Below the pieces are notes generated by a model. That model was not told where the DNA came from and ran no database searches. It was given only the letters and a program-made list of their open reading frames with translations. The position numbers were made by a program, and so were the translations under genes. Of a stretch of DNA of 64,000 nucleotides, positions 53,069 through 60,817 are shown piece by piece. How positions within the stretch are numbered: the first letter of the stretch is position 1; each line of letters opens with the position of its first letter. This DNA is from Abyssibius sp040880065 (lineage in GTDB: Bacteria > Pseudomonadota > Alphaproteobacteria > Rhodobacterales > Rhodobacteraceae): positions 1 through 64,000 of the forward strand of contig JBBDJE010000060.1 in the NCBI GenBank assembly GCA_040880065.1, written 5' to 3'.

Positions 53069-53881
53069 TCAGGTTTTCACATCGTCAGGGTGCGGATGCG
53101 CGGCAAACTCGCCGCCGATCACCCGTGATACAAAGGCGTTCGGGTCAGCACGCTCGGTCGCGGCATGAACCTTGGCAATATAATCATCGGCGCTGTCTTG
53201 CGGGCGAAAGCCGATATGGCTGGCCTTGGCATTATCCACCCCCTGCTGGGCATTGTCCGAGGTGCCATAGATCACCGAAAAGCCAACGCGCGGGGCGCTC
53301 AGCGAGGCGGTGACAAGGCGCACCATGTCATCAAAGCTCAGCCAGCTCCACAGCATCCGGCGGTTGGCGGGTTCGGGAAAGCAGGACGCAATGCGCAAAC
53401 ACACGCTTTCCAGCCCGAACTTGTCCCAATACATGCTGGCAAGGTTCTCGGTGAAACACTTGGTCATGCCGTAAAACGTATCCGGCCTGTGCGGCATATC
53501 GGTGGTGGCGATCTTGTTGACCTCGTGAAAGCCGATGGCGTGGATAGAGCTGGCATAGATCACTCGTTTCACTCCGTTGAGCCGCGCGCCCTCATACATA
53601 TGGTAGCTGGCGGGCAGGGTGTCTGACACGATTTCCTCAAAGGTCTGCTCGCGCGGGGGGGCGCCGAAATGCACGATCGCGTCGCAATCCCTGGTGGCGT
53701 CCATCGCCGCGTCGCGGTCGGCAAGGTCAATCTGCCTTATCTCCTCGTTCGGCCCCGCCGCGCCCATGTCTAGCCGGTCAACCAGGCGCAAATGGGTGGC
53801 CAAAGGCGCAAGCCCGCGCCGCAAATGCCCCCCAAGACTGCCAGCGGCACCGGTGATGAGAATACGGTTATAATCGGGCAT
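53069..53881 (-). CDS. Uronate dehydrogenase (NAD-dependent epimerase/dehydratase family)
   Basis: 270 residues from ATG 53881, chosen for the AGGAGG just before it; an ATG 24 bases earlier is not used by the family. NAD-binding ITGAAGSLGGHLRRGL, S111-S112 in YASSIHAIGFHEVN, and the catalytic Y137-x-x-x-K141 in FYGMTK. The length and the YASSIHAIGF sequence match bacterial uronate dehydrogenases that oxidise galacturonate or glucuronate to the aldarolactone. This could feed a glucarate route; no further uronate genes flank it except the TPP enzyme on the same strand 42 bases away. Confidence 0.85.
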   Translation of the reverse strand: MPDYNRILITGAAGSLGGHLRRGLAPLATHLRLVDRLDMGAAGPNEEIRQIDLADRDAAMDATRDCDAIVHFGAPPREQTFEEIVSDTLPASYHMYEGARLNGVKRVIYASSIHAIGFHEVNKIATTDMPHRPDTFYGMTKCFTENLASMYWDKFGLESVCLRIASCFPEPANRRMLWSWLSFDDMVRLVTASLSAPRVGFSVIYGTSDNAQQGVDNAKASHIGFRPQDSADDYIAKVHAATERADPNAFVSRVIGGEFAAHPHPDDVKT

Positions 53882-53923
53882 AATGCCTCCTGTCTGCTTT
53901 TTCACGCGCCGGTTTGGCCGTGC

Positions 53924-55603
53924 TTACGGGTTGTCTTTCGCCTTACCCGCCGCGCGCATCTGGCTGAGCGTTTGGCCCGGGGTCAGGCTTTCGGGGTCGA
54001 TCACCAGTTCCAGCACCGCCCCCGTTTCACTCGCGCAGGCACGGGCAAAGGCGGCGGGGAAGTCTTCGGTGCGGGTGACGCGTTCGGCATGGGCGCGGTA
54101 GGCTTTTGCCAGCGCCACAAAGTCGGGGTTGTCGATATCGGTAAAGCTGACACGGGCCGGATAGGTGCGTTCCTGATGCATGCGGATCGTGCCATAGGTG
54201 CCGTTATTCACGACCAGCACAATCGGCATGGCCCCGTGTTGCATGGCGGTGCCAAGTTCGTTCAGGTTCATCTGAAAATCACCGTCACCGGCAAAACATA
54301 CTACGGGAATGTCGGGGCATTCCAGCTTGGCGGCAATGGCGGCGGGCAGCCCATAGCCCATGGCGCCAGACTGGGGCGCAAGCAGCCGCGCCTTTGGCCC
54401 GAAGCGGAAGTATTTGTTCGACCAGATCGCGAAATTCCCCGCGCCATTGGTCAGGATTGCAGCCTCGGGCAGCACAGCTTGCAGATGCGCCACAACCTTG
54501 CCCATATCAAGCGCGCCGGGCTGGGGCGGGATGGACAGGCTGGCCACATAGCCTTCATGACAACGCGCGCACCAATCAGCCCAATTACCGCGCAGATCTA
54601 TGCCCTTCAGCGTGGCAGATAGGGCATTGGGGTGGGAATGGATGGGCAGGTCTGGCTGGTAGATTTTGCCAAGCTCGCCATCTGAGGCATGGGCATGCAC
54701 CAGCACCTTGCCCATGCGCGGCACCGGCCAGAGCGCGTAGCCATCGGTGGTGTTTTCGCCAAAGCGGATGTTGAGCGAGAAAATCAGGTCGGCCTCATCC
54801 AGCGCCGCGCGCATGGCCTTGGTTTTGCCCAAGCCGACATCGCCGCAATAGCTGGGCGAGAAATGGCTGATCAGGTCTTGAAAGCGAAAGGCGGTGGCCA
54901 CCGGAATGTGGTTCGCCTCTGCAAAGGCGGCAAGATCGGCCCGGCCGGTTTCGGACCAGCCGCTGCCGCCAAGCACGATGAGCGGGCGTTCGGCACGGCC
55001 AAGCAGGCGGCGCAGTTCGTATATTGCATCGACGCTTGGTGCGGCTTCGGCCAGTTTTACAGGTGGCGTCGGGCGCGCGGCGCTCATCTCGGTCAGCATG
55101 TCTTCGGGCAGGGCCACAACCACCGGGCCGGGGCGACCGGATTGTGCCACCACAAAGGCGCGGGCGATTGTTTCGGGCAGGCGCTCGGCGCTGTCCACTT
55201 CTACCGCCCATTTGGCGAGCGGGCCGAAAAACGCGCGGTAATCCACCTCTTGAAACGCCTCGCGTCCGCGCATGTCGCGGGCGATCTGGCCAATGAACAA
55301 GATCATCGGCACGGAACCCTGCATCGCCGAATGCACGCCAATGCTGGCATTGGTGGCGCCGGGGCCACGGGTAACAAAGCAAATGCCGGGCTTGCCGGTC
55401 AGTTCGCCATGCGCGCAGGCCATATAGGCCGCGCCACCCTCGTTGCGGTTGCCGATCATCTCGATTTCGGGGTGGTCGAGCAGTGCATCAAGCACCGCAA
55501 GGTAGCTTTCCCCCGGCACGCCGAAAATCCGGCGCACGCCCTGTGCTGCCAAACATGCCGCTAATATCTGCCCGCCGGTTTGCATCCTGATCACTCCCGC
55601 CAA
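53924..55603 (-). CDS. Thiamine-diphosphate-dependent enzyme, acetolactate-synthase-like
   Basis: 559 residues, or 553 from the second ATG. The cofactor-activating glutamate is E55 in NRNEGGAA, and the ThDP/Mg motif is GDGDFQMNLNELGTA with NNGTYGTI. The three PYR-central-PP domains are all present. Family members make acetolactate or decarboxylate 2-oxo acids, or form C-C bonds with aldehydes. It lacks a small ilvN subunit nearby and so is unlikely to be the branched-chain enzyme. It is 42 bp from uronate dehydrogenase on the same strand; co-transcription is possible. Confidence 0.85.
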   Translation of the reverse strand: MAGVIRMQTGGQILAACLAAQGVRRIFGVPGESYLAVLDALLDHPEIEMIGNRNEGGAAYMACAHGELTGKPGICFVTRGPGATNASIGVHSAMQGSVPMILFIGQIARDMRGREAFQEVDYRAFFGPLAKWAVEVDSAERLPETIARAFVVAQSGRPGPVVVALPEDMLTEMSAARPTPPVKLAEAAPSVDAIYELRRLLGRAERPLIVLGGSGWSETGRADLAAFAEANHIPVATAFRFQDLISHFSPSYCGDVGLGKTKAMRAALDEADLIFSLNIRFGENTTDGYALWPVPRMGKVLVHAHASDGELGKIYQPDLPIHSHPNALSATLKGIDLRGNWADWCARCHEGYVASLSIPPQPGALDMGKVVAHLQAVLPEAAILTNGAGNFAIWSNKYFRFGPKARLLAPQSGAMGYGLPAAIAAKLECPDIPVVCFAGDGDFQMNLNELGTAMQHGAMPIVLVVNNGTYGTIRMHQERTYPARVSFTDIDNPDFVALAKAYRAHAERVTRTEDFPAAFARACASETGAVLELVIDPESLTPGQTLSQMRAAGKAKDNP

Positions 55604-55693
55604 TTCCGCCCCACAGCATCACAAATCCGCGCCCGGTTAAAGCCCGCGCGCAACATCTTTTAGCGAAACATGCACCCGCCAGCCGCGCGTGCA

Positions 55694-56380
55694 TTATTCG
55701 CTTTGCGCGCTTTCGTCCGCCGCGCGCAGCCGTCCGCAAATCATATGCTTTTTGCGCCCGAAGCCCGGAATGCGCGAAACCTCAAACCCGGCTGCTGTTA
55801 GTGCGCGGCGCACATGGCCGGCAGCGGTATAGCTGGCAAAACTGCCATGCGGCACGGTGCAGCGCGCAACATGCACCAACAACTCTGGTGCCCAAAGTGC
55901 TGGGTTTTTGGCAGGGCTGAAACCATCCAGAAACCACGCATCGGCTTTGAAACCCTCGTTAGGCAGGGTCTGGCGCGCATCGCCCAACACCAGACGCAGG
56001 TTCAGCGAAGCTGTCTGAATGCGGGTTTTGCCAGCCTCAAGCCCGGCCAGAAGCGCGGCTTTGTCGGGAAACTCCCAAGAACAAAGCGCGCGGGCTGTGG
56101 CCGCAGGGCCAAGCGGAAACGCTTCAAATGACGTATAATCCAGCCGCCCTGCGCACCCAAAAGCCGCCCATGCTTGCCCTGCCATCAACGCGTTCAACCC
56201 TGTGCCAAAGCCAAGCTCGGCAATGTGAAAACCAAGATCAAACCGGCCCGGCAACCCGTTTCCGGCCAGGAATACATGCGCGGTTTCCGCCGGACCGTTC
56301 TCGCGCGAGAAATACGGATCGTCAAAGGCTTTAGCCAATGGCACATCGCCGGCAAGCCATTCAATTTCGGGGTTTTGCAC
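55694..56380 (-). CDS. MnmD-like tRNA (mnm5s2U34) methyltransferase
   Basis: 228 residues from GTG 56380. The frame extends upstream to 56893 but overlaps the divergent flavoprotein gene and is rejected. The SAM site is HIAELGFGTGLNALM, and DAWFLDGFSPAKNPALW matches the MnmC N-terminal/MnmD family. It methylates the amino group at the wobble uridine of certain tRNAs. In enterobacteria this domain is fused to the FAD oxidase part in MnmC; here the presumed oxidase is the separate divergent gene at 56449. The sequence around the GTG is nearly identical to that around the propeller-gene start at 16919. Confidence 0.85.
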   Translation of the reverse strand: MQNPEIEWLAGDVPLAKAFDDPYFSRENGPAETAHVFLAGNGLPGRFDLGFHIAELGFGTGLNALMAGQAWAAFGCAGRLDYTSFEAFPLGPAATARALCSWEFPDKAALLAGLEAGKTRIQTASLNLRLVLGDARQTLPNEGFKADAWFLDGFSPAKNPALWAPELLVHVARCTVPHGSFASYTAAGHVRRALTAAGFEVSRIPGFGRKKHMICGRLRAADESAQSE

Positions 56381-56448
56381 CGTGTTTCTTTCGTGTTTCT
56401 TTCGTGGTTTAAGCGGGGCGAGTGTGCGGCGAAGCGGGTCAAGGTGCA

Positions 56449-57528
56449 ATGGACGAAACATGTGACGTGCTGGTGGTTGGCGCGGGGGTTTTCGGGCTGA
56501 CAGCAGCGCTGGCCTTTGCGCGCGCCGGCCAAAAGGTGTTGCTGGTGGACCGTGCCGGCCGTGCCGGTGCTGGCGCAAGTGGCGGGCTTGTCGGTGCGCT
56601 TTCGCCCTATATGCCGGAAAACTGGAATATTCGCAAAGCGGCGCAGTTTCGCGCATTGCGCGGCGCACCTGGCTACTGGGCAGGGGTGGAAAGCCTTGGC
56701 GGCGCAGCCAGCGGCTATGCGCAAACCGGCCGCATTGTGCCGCTAACCACTGCGCGGGCCGCAGAGCTTGCCCCGCAGCGCGCTGGGTTTGCAGCCGGTC
56801 TTTGGGAGGGCGCGGGCCAATGGCTGGTGCGCAGCGCAGTGCCCGACTGGCTGAACCCCGCAGCCGCTCCCTTTGGCATTGTGCATGATACATTCAGCGC
56901 GCGGATTGATCCGGCGCAGGCCTGTGCGGCCTTGTTTGCGGCTTTTCGGGCAAAGGGCGGTGTGTTTCGGGGCGAAACACATGTGACGGCGGTGCATGGC
57001 GGGCAGGTTGAAACCGGTTCCGGCACATGCGGCGCGCCGCTCGTTATTCTGGCCACGGGTGCCGCCAACTGGCCGGGGCTGGCGCCCATGCGCGGGGTCA
57101 AGGGGCAGGCGGCCTTGCTTGCGGGTGGTTTGCCACCCGACACCCCCAGCCTTTACGCCGATGGCATATACATCATCGCCCATGCCTCGGGCCGCGTTGC
57201 CATTGGCTCGACCAGTGAAGAGGTTTTTGAGGACCCGCACAGCACCGACAGCCAGCTTGATGCCGTGTTGCAGCGCGCTTATGCGCTGGTGCCCGGTTTG
57301 CGATCGCAGCCGGTTGTGGCGCGCTGGGCTGGTGTGCGCCCGCGCGCGCCCATGCCCGAACCGATGATAGGCTGGGTGCAGCCCGGGGTTCTGGCGGCCA
57401 CTGGGGGCTTTCGCACCGGCTTTGCCATGGCGCCGCTCATTGCCGATGCTCTGGTGGAAATGGCGATGGGCAAGGTGCCCGACATTCCGCCGCATTACCA
57501 CATGGCGGACCATTTGCGACCGCGTTAA
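56449..57528 (+). CDS. FAD-dependent oxidoreductase, probable MnmC2-type
   Basis: 359 residues from ATG 56449; a GTG at 56422 is less likely. The FAD site is DVLVVGAGVFGLTAALAFA, followed by GAGASGGLVGALSPYM, resembling the loop in the oxidase half of MnmC. The C-terminal FAD contact is TGGFRTGFAMAPLIADALV. It is divergent from the MnmD-like methyltransferase with 68 bp between. Together they would convert cmnm5U to mnm5U at tRNA position 34. An amino-acid oxidase role is the alternative. The stop overlaps the convergent MDR gene by four bases. Confidence 0.78.
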   Translation: MDETCDVLVVGAGVFGLTAALAFARAGQKVLLVDRAGRAGAGASGGLVGALSPYMPENWNIRKAAQFRALRGAPGYWAGVESLGGAASGYAQTGRIVPLTTARAAELAPQRAGFAAGLWEGAGQWLVRSAVPDWLNPAAAPFGIVHDTFSARIDPAQACAALFAAFRAKGGVFRGETHVTAVHGGQVETGSGTCGAPLVILATGAANWPGLAPMRGVKGQAALLAGGLPPDTPSLYADGIYIIAHASGRVAIGSTSEEVFEDPHSTDSQLDAVLQRAYALVPGLRSQPVVARWAGVRPRAPMPEPMIGWVQPGVLAATGGFRTGFAMAPLIADALVEMAMGKVPDIPPHYHMADHLRPR

Positions 57529-58499
57529 GGCAGCACCACCACCGCCCCGCGCTTGCGCCCAGTATCCACCCGCCGATGTGCGGCGACAATGTCATCAAGC
57601 CGATATTCACTATCAATCGGCGGCACGACCGCACCGCTAACAGCCAGTTCCGCCAGCAATTGAATGTTTTCGCGGGTTTCGCCACCCGTTCCGGCAAGGG
57701 CGCGCCGCCCGTCGCGCTGGCGCGAGAACAGTGCGCGCAGCATTTCACCCAAGCCCGACAGCACAAAGCAATGCCGCCCGCCCGCCGCAAGCAAATGCTT
57801 GTGGCTGGCAAAGCTTGTAGTGCCTGCGCAATCGACCAGAATGTCCCATTTTTCAGGCCGCGCGGTAAGGTCTTCGGCGCGATAGTCGATCACCGCATCT
57901 GCCCCAAGGCCCTGCACAAAAGCAGCATTTTTGCCGCTGCACACAGCGGTGACATGCGCACCGAAATACTTGGCGATTTGCACGCAGGCGCTGCCCACAG
58001 TGCCCGAAGCACCCACAACAAGCACCCGCTCGCCCGCTTGGATATGCGCACGATCACGCAAAAAATACAGCGCCGTTGCCCCGCCAAATGTCAGGCTGGC
58101 GGCATGTTCATGGCTCAAACCGTTGGGCTTGCGCAAAATTATCGCGCTTTCCTTCAACGCTATGAATTCGGCATGGCAGCCGAGCTTCATCACGCTTGAA
58201 ACACCAAACACGGCATCGCCCGCATCAAAGCGCGTAACGCCGTCACCGCATGCCACAACATCGCCCGAAAAGCTGAGGCCCAGCACCGGGTTGCGCGGTT
58301 TGAAAATGCCGAACATCAACCGCCCCAAAAGGCCGAAACCGCGCGGCATGTTCAGCGACCGCATCCGCCAATCGGCGCTGGAAACGGTTGTGGCGCGAAT
58401 GCGGATCAGCACCTCGCCTTTGCGGGCAATGGGGGTTGGGATATCGCGCAGGCGCACAACTTCTGGCGGGCCATATTTGGTGTAGATGGCGGCTTTCAT
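57525..58499 (-). CDS. Zinc-independent MDR-type NADPH oxidoreductase
   Basis: 324 residues from ATG 58499; the frame upstream overlaps the DUF4386 gene. The quinone-oxidoreductase-like N-terminus MKAAIYTKYGPPEVVRLRDI and GERVLVVGASGTVGSACVQ NADPH site are clear. The zinc-binding cysteines of alcohol dehydrogenases are absent, so it likely reduces quinones or enones. It starts inside the DUF4386 stop (58496-58499) and is probably co-transcribed with that gene. Confidence 0.85.
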   Translation of the reverse strand: MKAAIYTKYGPPEVVRLRDIPTPIARKGEVLIRIRATTVSSADWRMRSLNMPRGFGLLGRLMFGIFKPRNPVLGLSFSGDVVACGDGVTRFDAGDAVFGVSSVMKLGCHAEFIALKESAIILRKPNGLSHEHAASLTFGGATALYFLRDRAHIQAGERVLVVGASGTVGSACVQIAKYFGAHVTAVCSGKNAAFVQGLGADAVIDYRAEDLTARPEKWDILVDCAGTTSFASHKHLLAAGGRHCFVLSGLGEMLRALFSRQRDGRRALAGTGGETRENIQLLAELAVSGAVVPPIDSEYRLDDIVAAHRRVDTGRKRGAVVVLP

Positions 58500-59203
58500 G
58501 CGGTCTCTCCCTGTGCGGTGTGGGCCTTGCGCCAGACGCGCCCGCCCATGATGGCCAGCCAAAGTGCGAGGCTGATCTCGGCGATCCCGGACAGGGCCAG
58601 CAGGGCATCAACCCATGCGCCGCGCAGCCCGGGGGCCAGAACCGTGACCAGTAGGTCAGCAACATATCCAAGCACCGCCGACATCATCAACACCCCCAGC
58701 AGGCGCGGCAGAAACCCCGATTTCCAGACCAGCACGCCGATGGCAAAACACCAACTGCCAAACAGCCAATGCGCCAGGACATAGGCCTTCTCGTGACTGT
58801 CCAGCGCCAGCAGAACCATGGTTTCAACCTGCAGAGGTGTCAGCTCGGCGATGCCCGACAGCGCCTGTAGCGGGGCGAAATGGTTCATCAGGTTGGGGGC
58901 CATGATGGGAATGCGCAGCAGGTTCAGCACCAGCGCCACCGCAGCCCAGTTGCGGTTGACCTTGTGGAACAATTGCCAGAACCACAGGGCCAGCGGCACT
59001 TCCAGCACCAGCACCAGTATATCGGCGATGATGCCCGCCCGATAGGCGAATTCCCCCGCCGTGATATTGGCAATGGTGGCCGCGACATCGCCGGAAACCA
59101 CCATCGTGCCGCGCACGAACAGTTCCGCGTAAATGGCCGCAACCGCGATGCCAAGATAGGCAAGCCCGGCGGCGCGGGCGGTGTTGAAGGATGAATGTGT
59201 CAT
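58496..59203 (-). CDS. DUF4386-family membrane protein
   Basis: 235 residues with about six or seven hydrophobic segments (AAGLAYLGIAVAAIYAELFV; ADILVLVLEVPLALWFW; WLFGSWCFAIGVLVW; LLGVLMMSAVLGYVADLLV). The pattern matches the DUF4386 family of unknown function. It probably shares a transcript with the MDR reductase gene downstream. No catalytic motif was seen. Confidence 0.8.
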   Translation of the reverse strand: MTHSSFNTARAAGLAYLGIAVAAIYAELFVRGTMVVSGDVAATIANITAGEFAYRAGIIADILVLVLEVPLALWFWQLFHKVNRNWAAVALVLNLLRIPIMAPNLMNHFAPLQALSGIAELTPLQVETMVLLALDSHEKAYVLAHWLFGSWCFAIGVLVWKSGFLPRLLGVLMMSAVLGYVADLLVTVLAPGLRGAWVDALLALSGIAEISLALWLAIMGGRVWRKAHTAQGETA

Positions 59204-59305
59204 GTAAATCTCCTGCCATGATGGCGTTTTGGAATTTGGACGCAGCTTTCAAGGGCGCTGCCATTGGCGGCGCATGGTCCTTGGGCAGGCGCGTGGGTTG
59301 GGTAA

Positions 59306-59521
59306 TCAGCCGGGCTTGAAGGTGAACACCTGCTCAAGCGGGCGTTCAAAGACCTGCGCAATCAGAAAGGCGAGTTCCAACGAGGGGGAATAATTGGCCT
59401 TTTCGATGGCAACAATGGTCTGGCGGGTAACGCCCACCTTTTCGGCCAATTGCTTTTGCGTCATCTCGCCATGCGCAAAGCGCAGGCGGCGGATGTCGTT
59501 TTCTACGCGTGCCTTGCCCAT
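59306..59521 (-). CDS. Small XRE-family transcriptional regulator
   Basis: 71 residues from ATG 59521. The helix-turn-helix is MTQKQLAEKVGVTRQTIVAIE and the rest is short, as in stand-alone YozG-type regulators. The start lies one base after the stop of the membrane protein gene upstream (TGA-C-ATG), so both are one transcript. It probably controls its own promoter at 59979-60085. No toxin partner is visible. Confidence 0.88.
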   Translation of the reverse strand: MGKARVENDIRRLRFAHGEMTQKQLAEKVGVTRQTIVAIEKANYSPSLELAFLIAQVFERPLEQVFTFKPG

Positions 59522-59522
59522 G

Positions 59523-59978
59523 TCAGCCCCCGATCCGGTAAAGCACGACCTTGACCAGCGTTTCGACCAGCGCACCGGCGGCGAGCGAAAAAATGACAAG
59601 GTTGAACACGATGACCGGATCCCAGCCGTAAGCCAGCGCAACCATGGACAGCGTGATACCGCCACCGGCAACGCCATAGCCAAAGCGCACACCGCGCAGG
59701 CTGATCTGGCGGTCACGCTCGTCGATCCTGAAGCTTGGATTTGAGTCATTGGCCAGAATGGAAAACACAATGCTCAGCACGATCTGCCCGACGATCTGGG
59801 CGATGACGCCATAGCCGATCAGATACAGAATTTCCCATCCTGTGCGGGTCATCGCATCGGGACCGGTAAAATAGCCCTCGCCGTAAAGCCCCGAAAACCG
59901 GAAGCCGTAATAGCCAAACACGCCGACCGTCACGATCAGCGAGATGACAGCGTTTCTTTCTTCAAAGCTCATACTCAA
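59523..59978 (-). CDS. Small integral membrane protein of unknown function
   Basis: 151 residues with about four hydrophobic segments: AVISLIVTVGVFGYYGF, ILYLIGYGVIAQIVGQIVLSI, GYGVAGGGITLSMVALAY and VIFNLVIFSLAAGALVETL. It has an acidic loop NPSFRIDERDRQISLR, as in DUF2178-like proteins often paired with small XRE regulators. It is the first gene of a two-gene unit with the regulator at 59306. Its role is unknown. Confidence 0.75.
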   Translation of the reverse strand: MSMSFEERNAVISLIVTVGVFGYYGFRFSGLYGEGYFTGPDAMTRTGWEILYLIGYGVIAQIVGQIVLSIVFSILANDSNPSFRIDERDRQISLRGVRFGYGVAGGGITLSMVALAYGWDPVIVFNLVIFSLAAGALVETLVKVVLYRIGG

Positions 59979-60085
59979 TCCTCATGTCTGTATGATTCGA
60001 CATCGCGTCGAAACTGATAGACATGATGTATGATTTTAAAGACATAAAGTAAAGAATAATTTACATGGTGTCGTGTCTGTTAGAC
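59979..60085. promoter_or_regulatory. Candidate operator/promoter of the membrane protein-XRE unit
   Basis: TGTATGATT occurs at 59989-59997 and again at 60027-60035, 38 bp apart. GACAT-type halves surround both, with a local ACAT-G-ATGT palindrome at 60021-60029. The region is A+T-rich and lies directly upstream of the membrane-protein/XRE unit, so it probably includes the regulator's binding sites. Confidence 0.45.
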
Positions 60086-60628
60086 TTATCCACCGGCTTG
60101 CTTGCGCAAGGCATCCATAAGCCGCGTGAGGGTCTTTATTGTTATCTCGTTGATAAGATTGTTGTTTTCATCAAACTGGTTGCGCGAATTGGCAAGCATA
60201 ACGGCATTGCCAAGCACAAGGTTCGGCGCAAAAGGTGTCAGGCAATGGCGCAGGGTAAATTGCGAAACCTCGCCGCCCGCGCGCCCGCCTGCTGCCGACA
60301 TAACGGCCACGGGCTTGCCTGCCCACGGGTTGCCCTCCATCCGGCTTACCCAGTCAAGCGCGTTTTTCAGCACGCCGGAAATCGACTTGTTATATTCGGG
60401 CGTAGAGATAACCACGGCGTCGGCCTCGGCAATCTGCGCATAGAGGCGCTGCACGCCTTCGGGAATGCCAGCGCTGTTCTCAAGGTCACCATCGTAAAGC
60501 GGCAGGCGCAAATCGGCGAAAGTAAAGCGCGACGGTTTGAACAGCTTTTCGGCAGCATGCACAAGTTTTGTGTTCGACGAATCTGCGCGCAATGCGCCGG
60601 AAATGCCAAGCAAGGTCAGCGGTATCAT
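60086..60628 (-). CDS. NADPH-dependent FMN reductase-family flavoprotein
   Basis: 180 residues from ATG 60628, with AAAAGGAGCC just before; the frame upstream to 60745 is rejected. The flavodoxin-like motifs are LGISGALRADSSNTKL and STPEYNKSISGVLKNALDW, followed by GGRAGGEVSQ. The ChrR/ArsH-like family reduces FMN, quinones or chromate. It lies between the XRE unit and smc and is divergent from smc. Confidence 0.88.
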   Translation of the reverse strand: MIPLTLLGISGALRADSSNTKLVHAAEKLFKPSRFTFADLRLPLYDGDLENSAGIPEGVQRLYAQIAEADAVVISTPEYNKSISGVLKNALDWVSRMEGNPWAGKPVAVMSAAGGRAGGEVSQFTLRHCLTPFAPNLVLGNAVMLANSRNQFDENNNLINEITIKTLTRLMDALRKQAGG

Positions 60629-60817
60629 AATGGCTCCTTTTCTTGTTGTATTGCTAGCTAAAGGCTTTTGGGCGAGATACAAGCGCCAGCCTATAAACCG
60701 ATTGTTGCCACGATATCTGGTGGCAAACCCGCGTAAACTCGCCATATCCTGTATGCGTTATTGACTCTGGGCGGCTGGGGCGGAATCCTGTCGGTTGCAA
60801 CAGAATCAGGTTTATCC

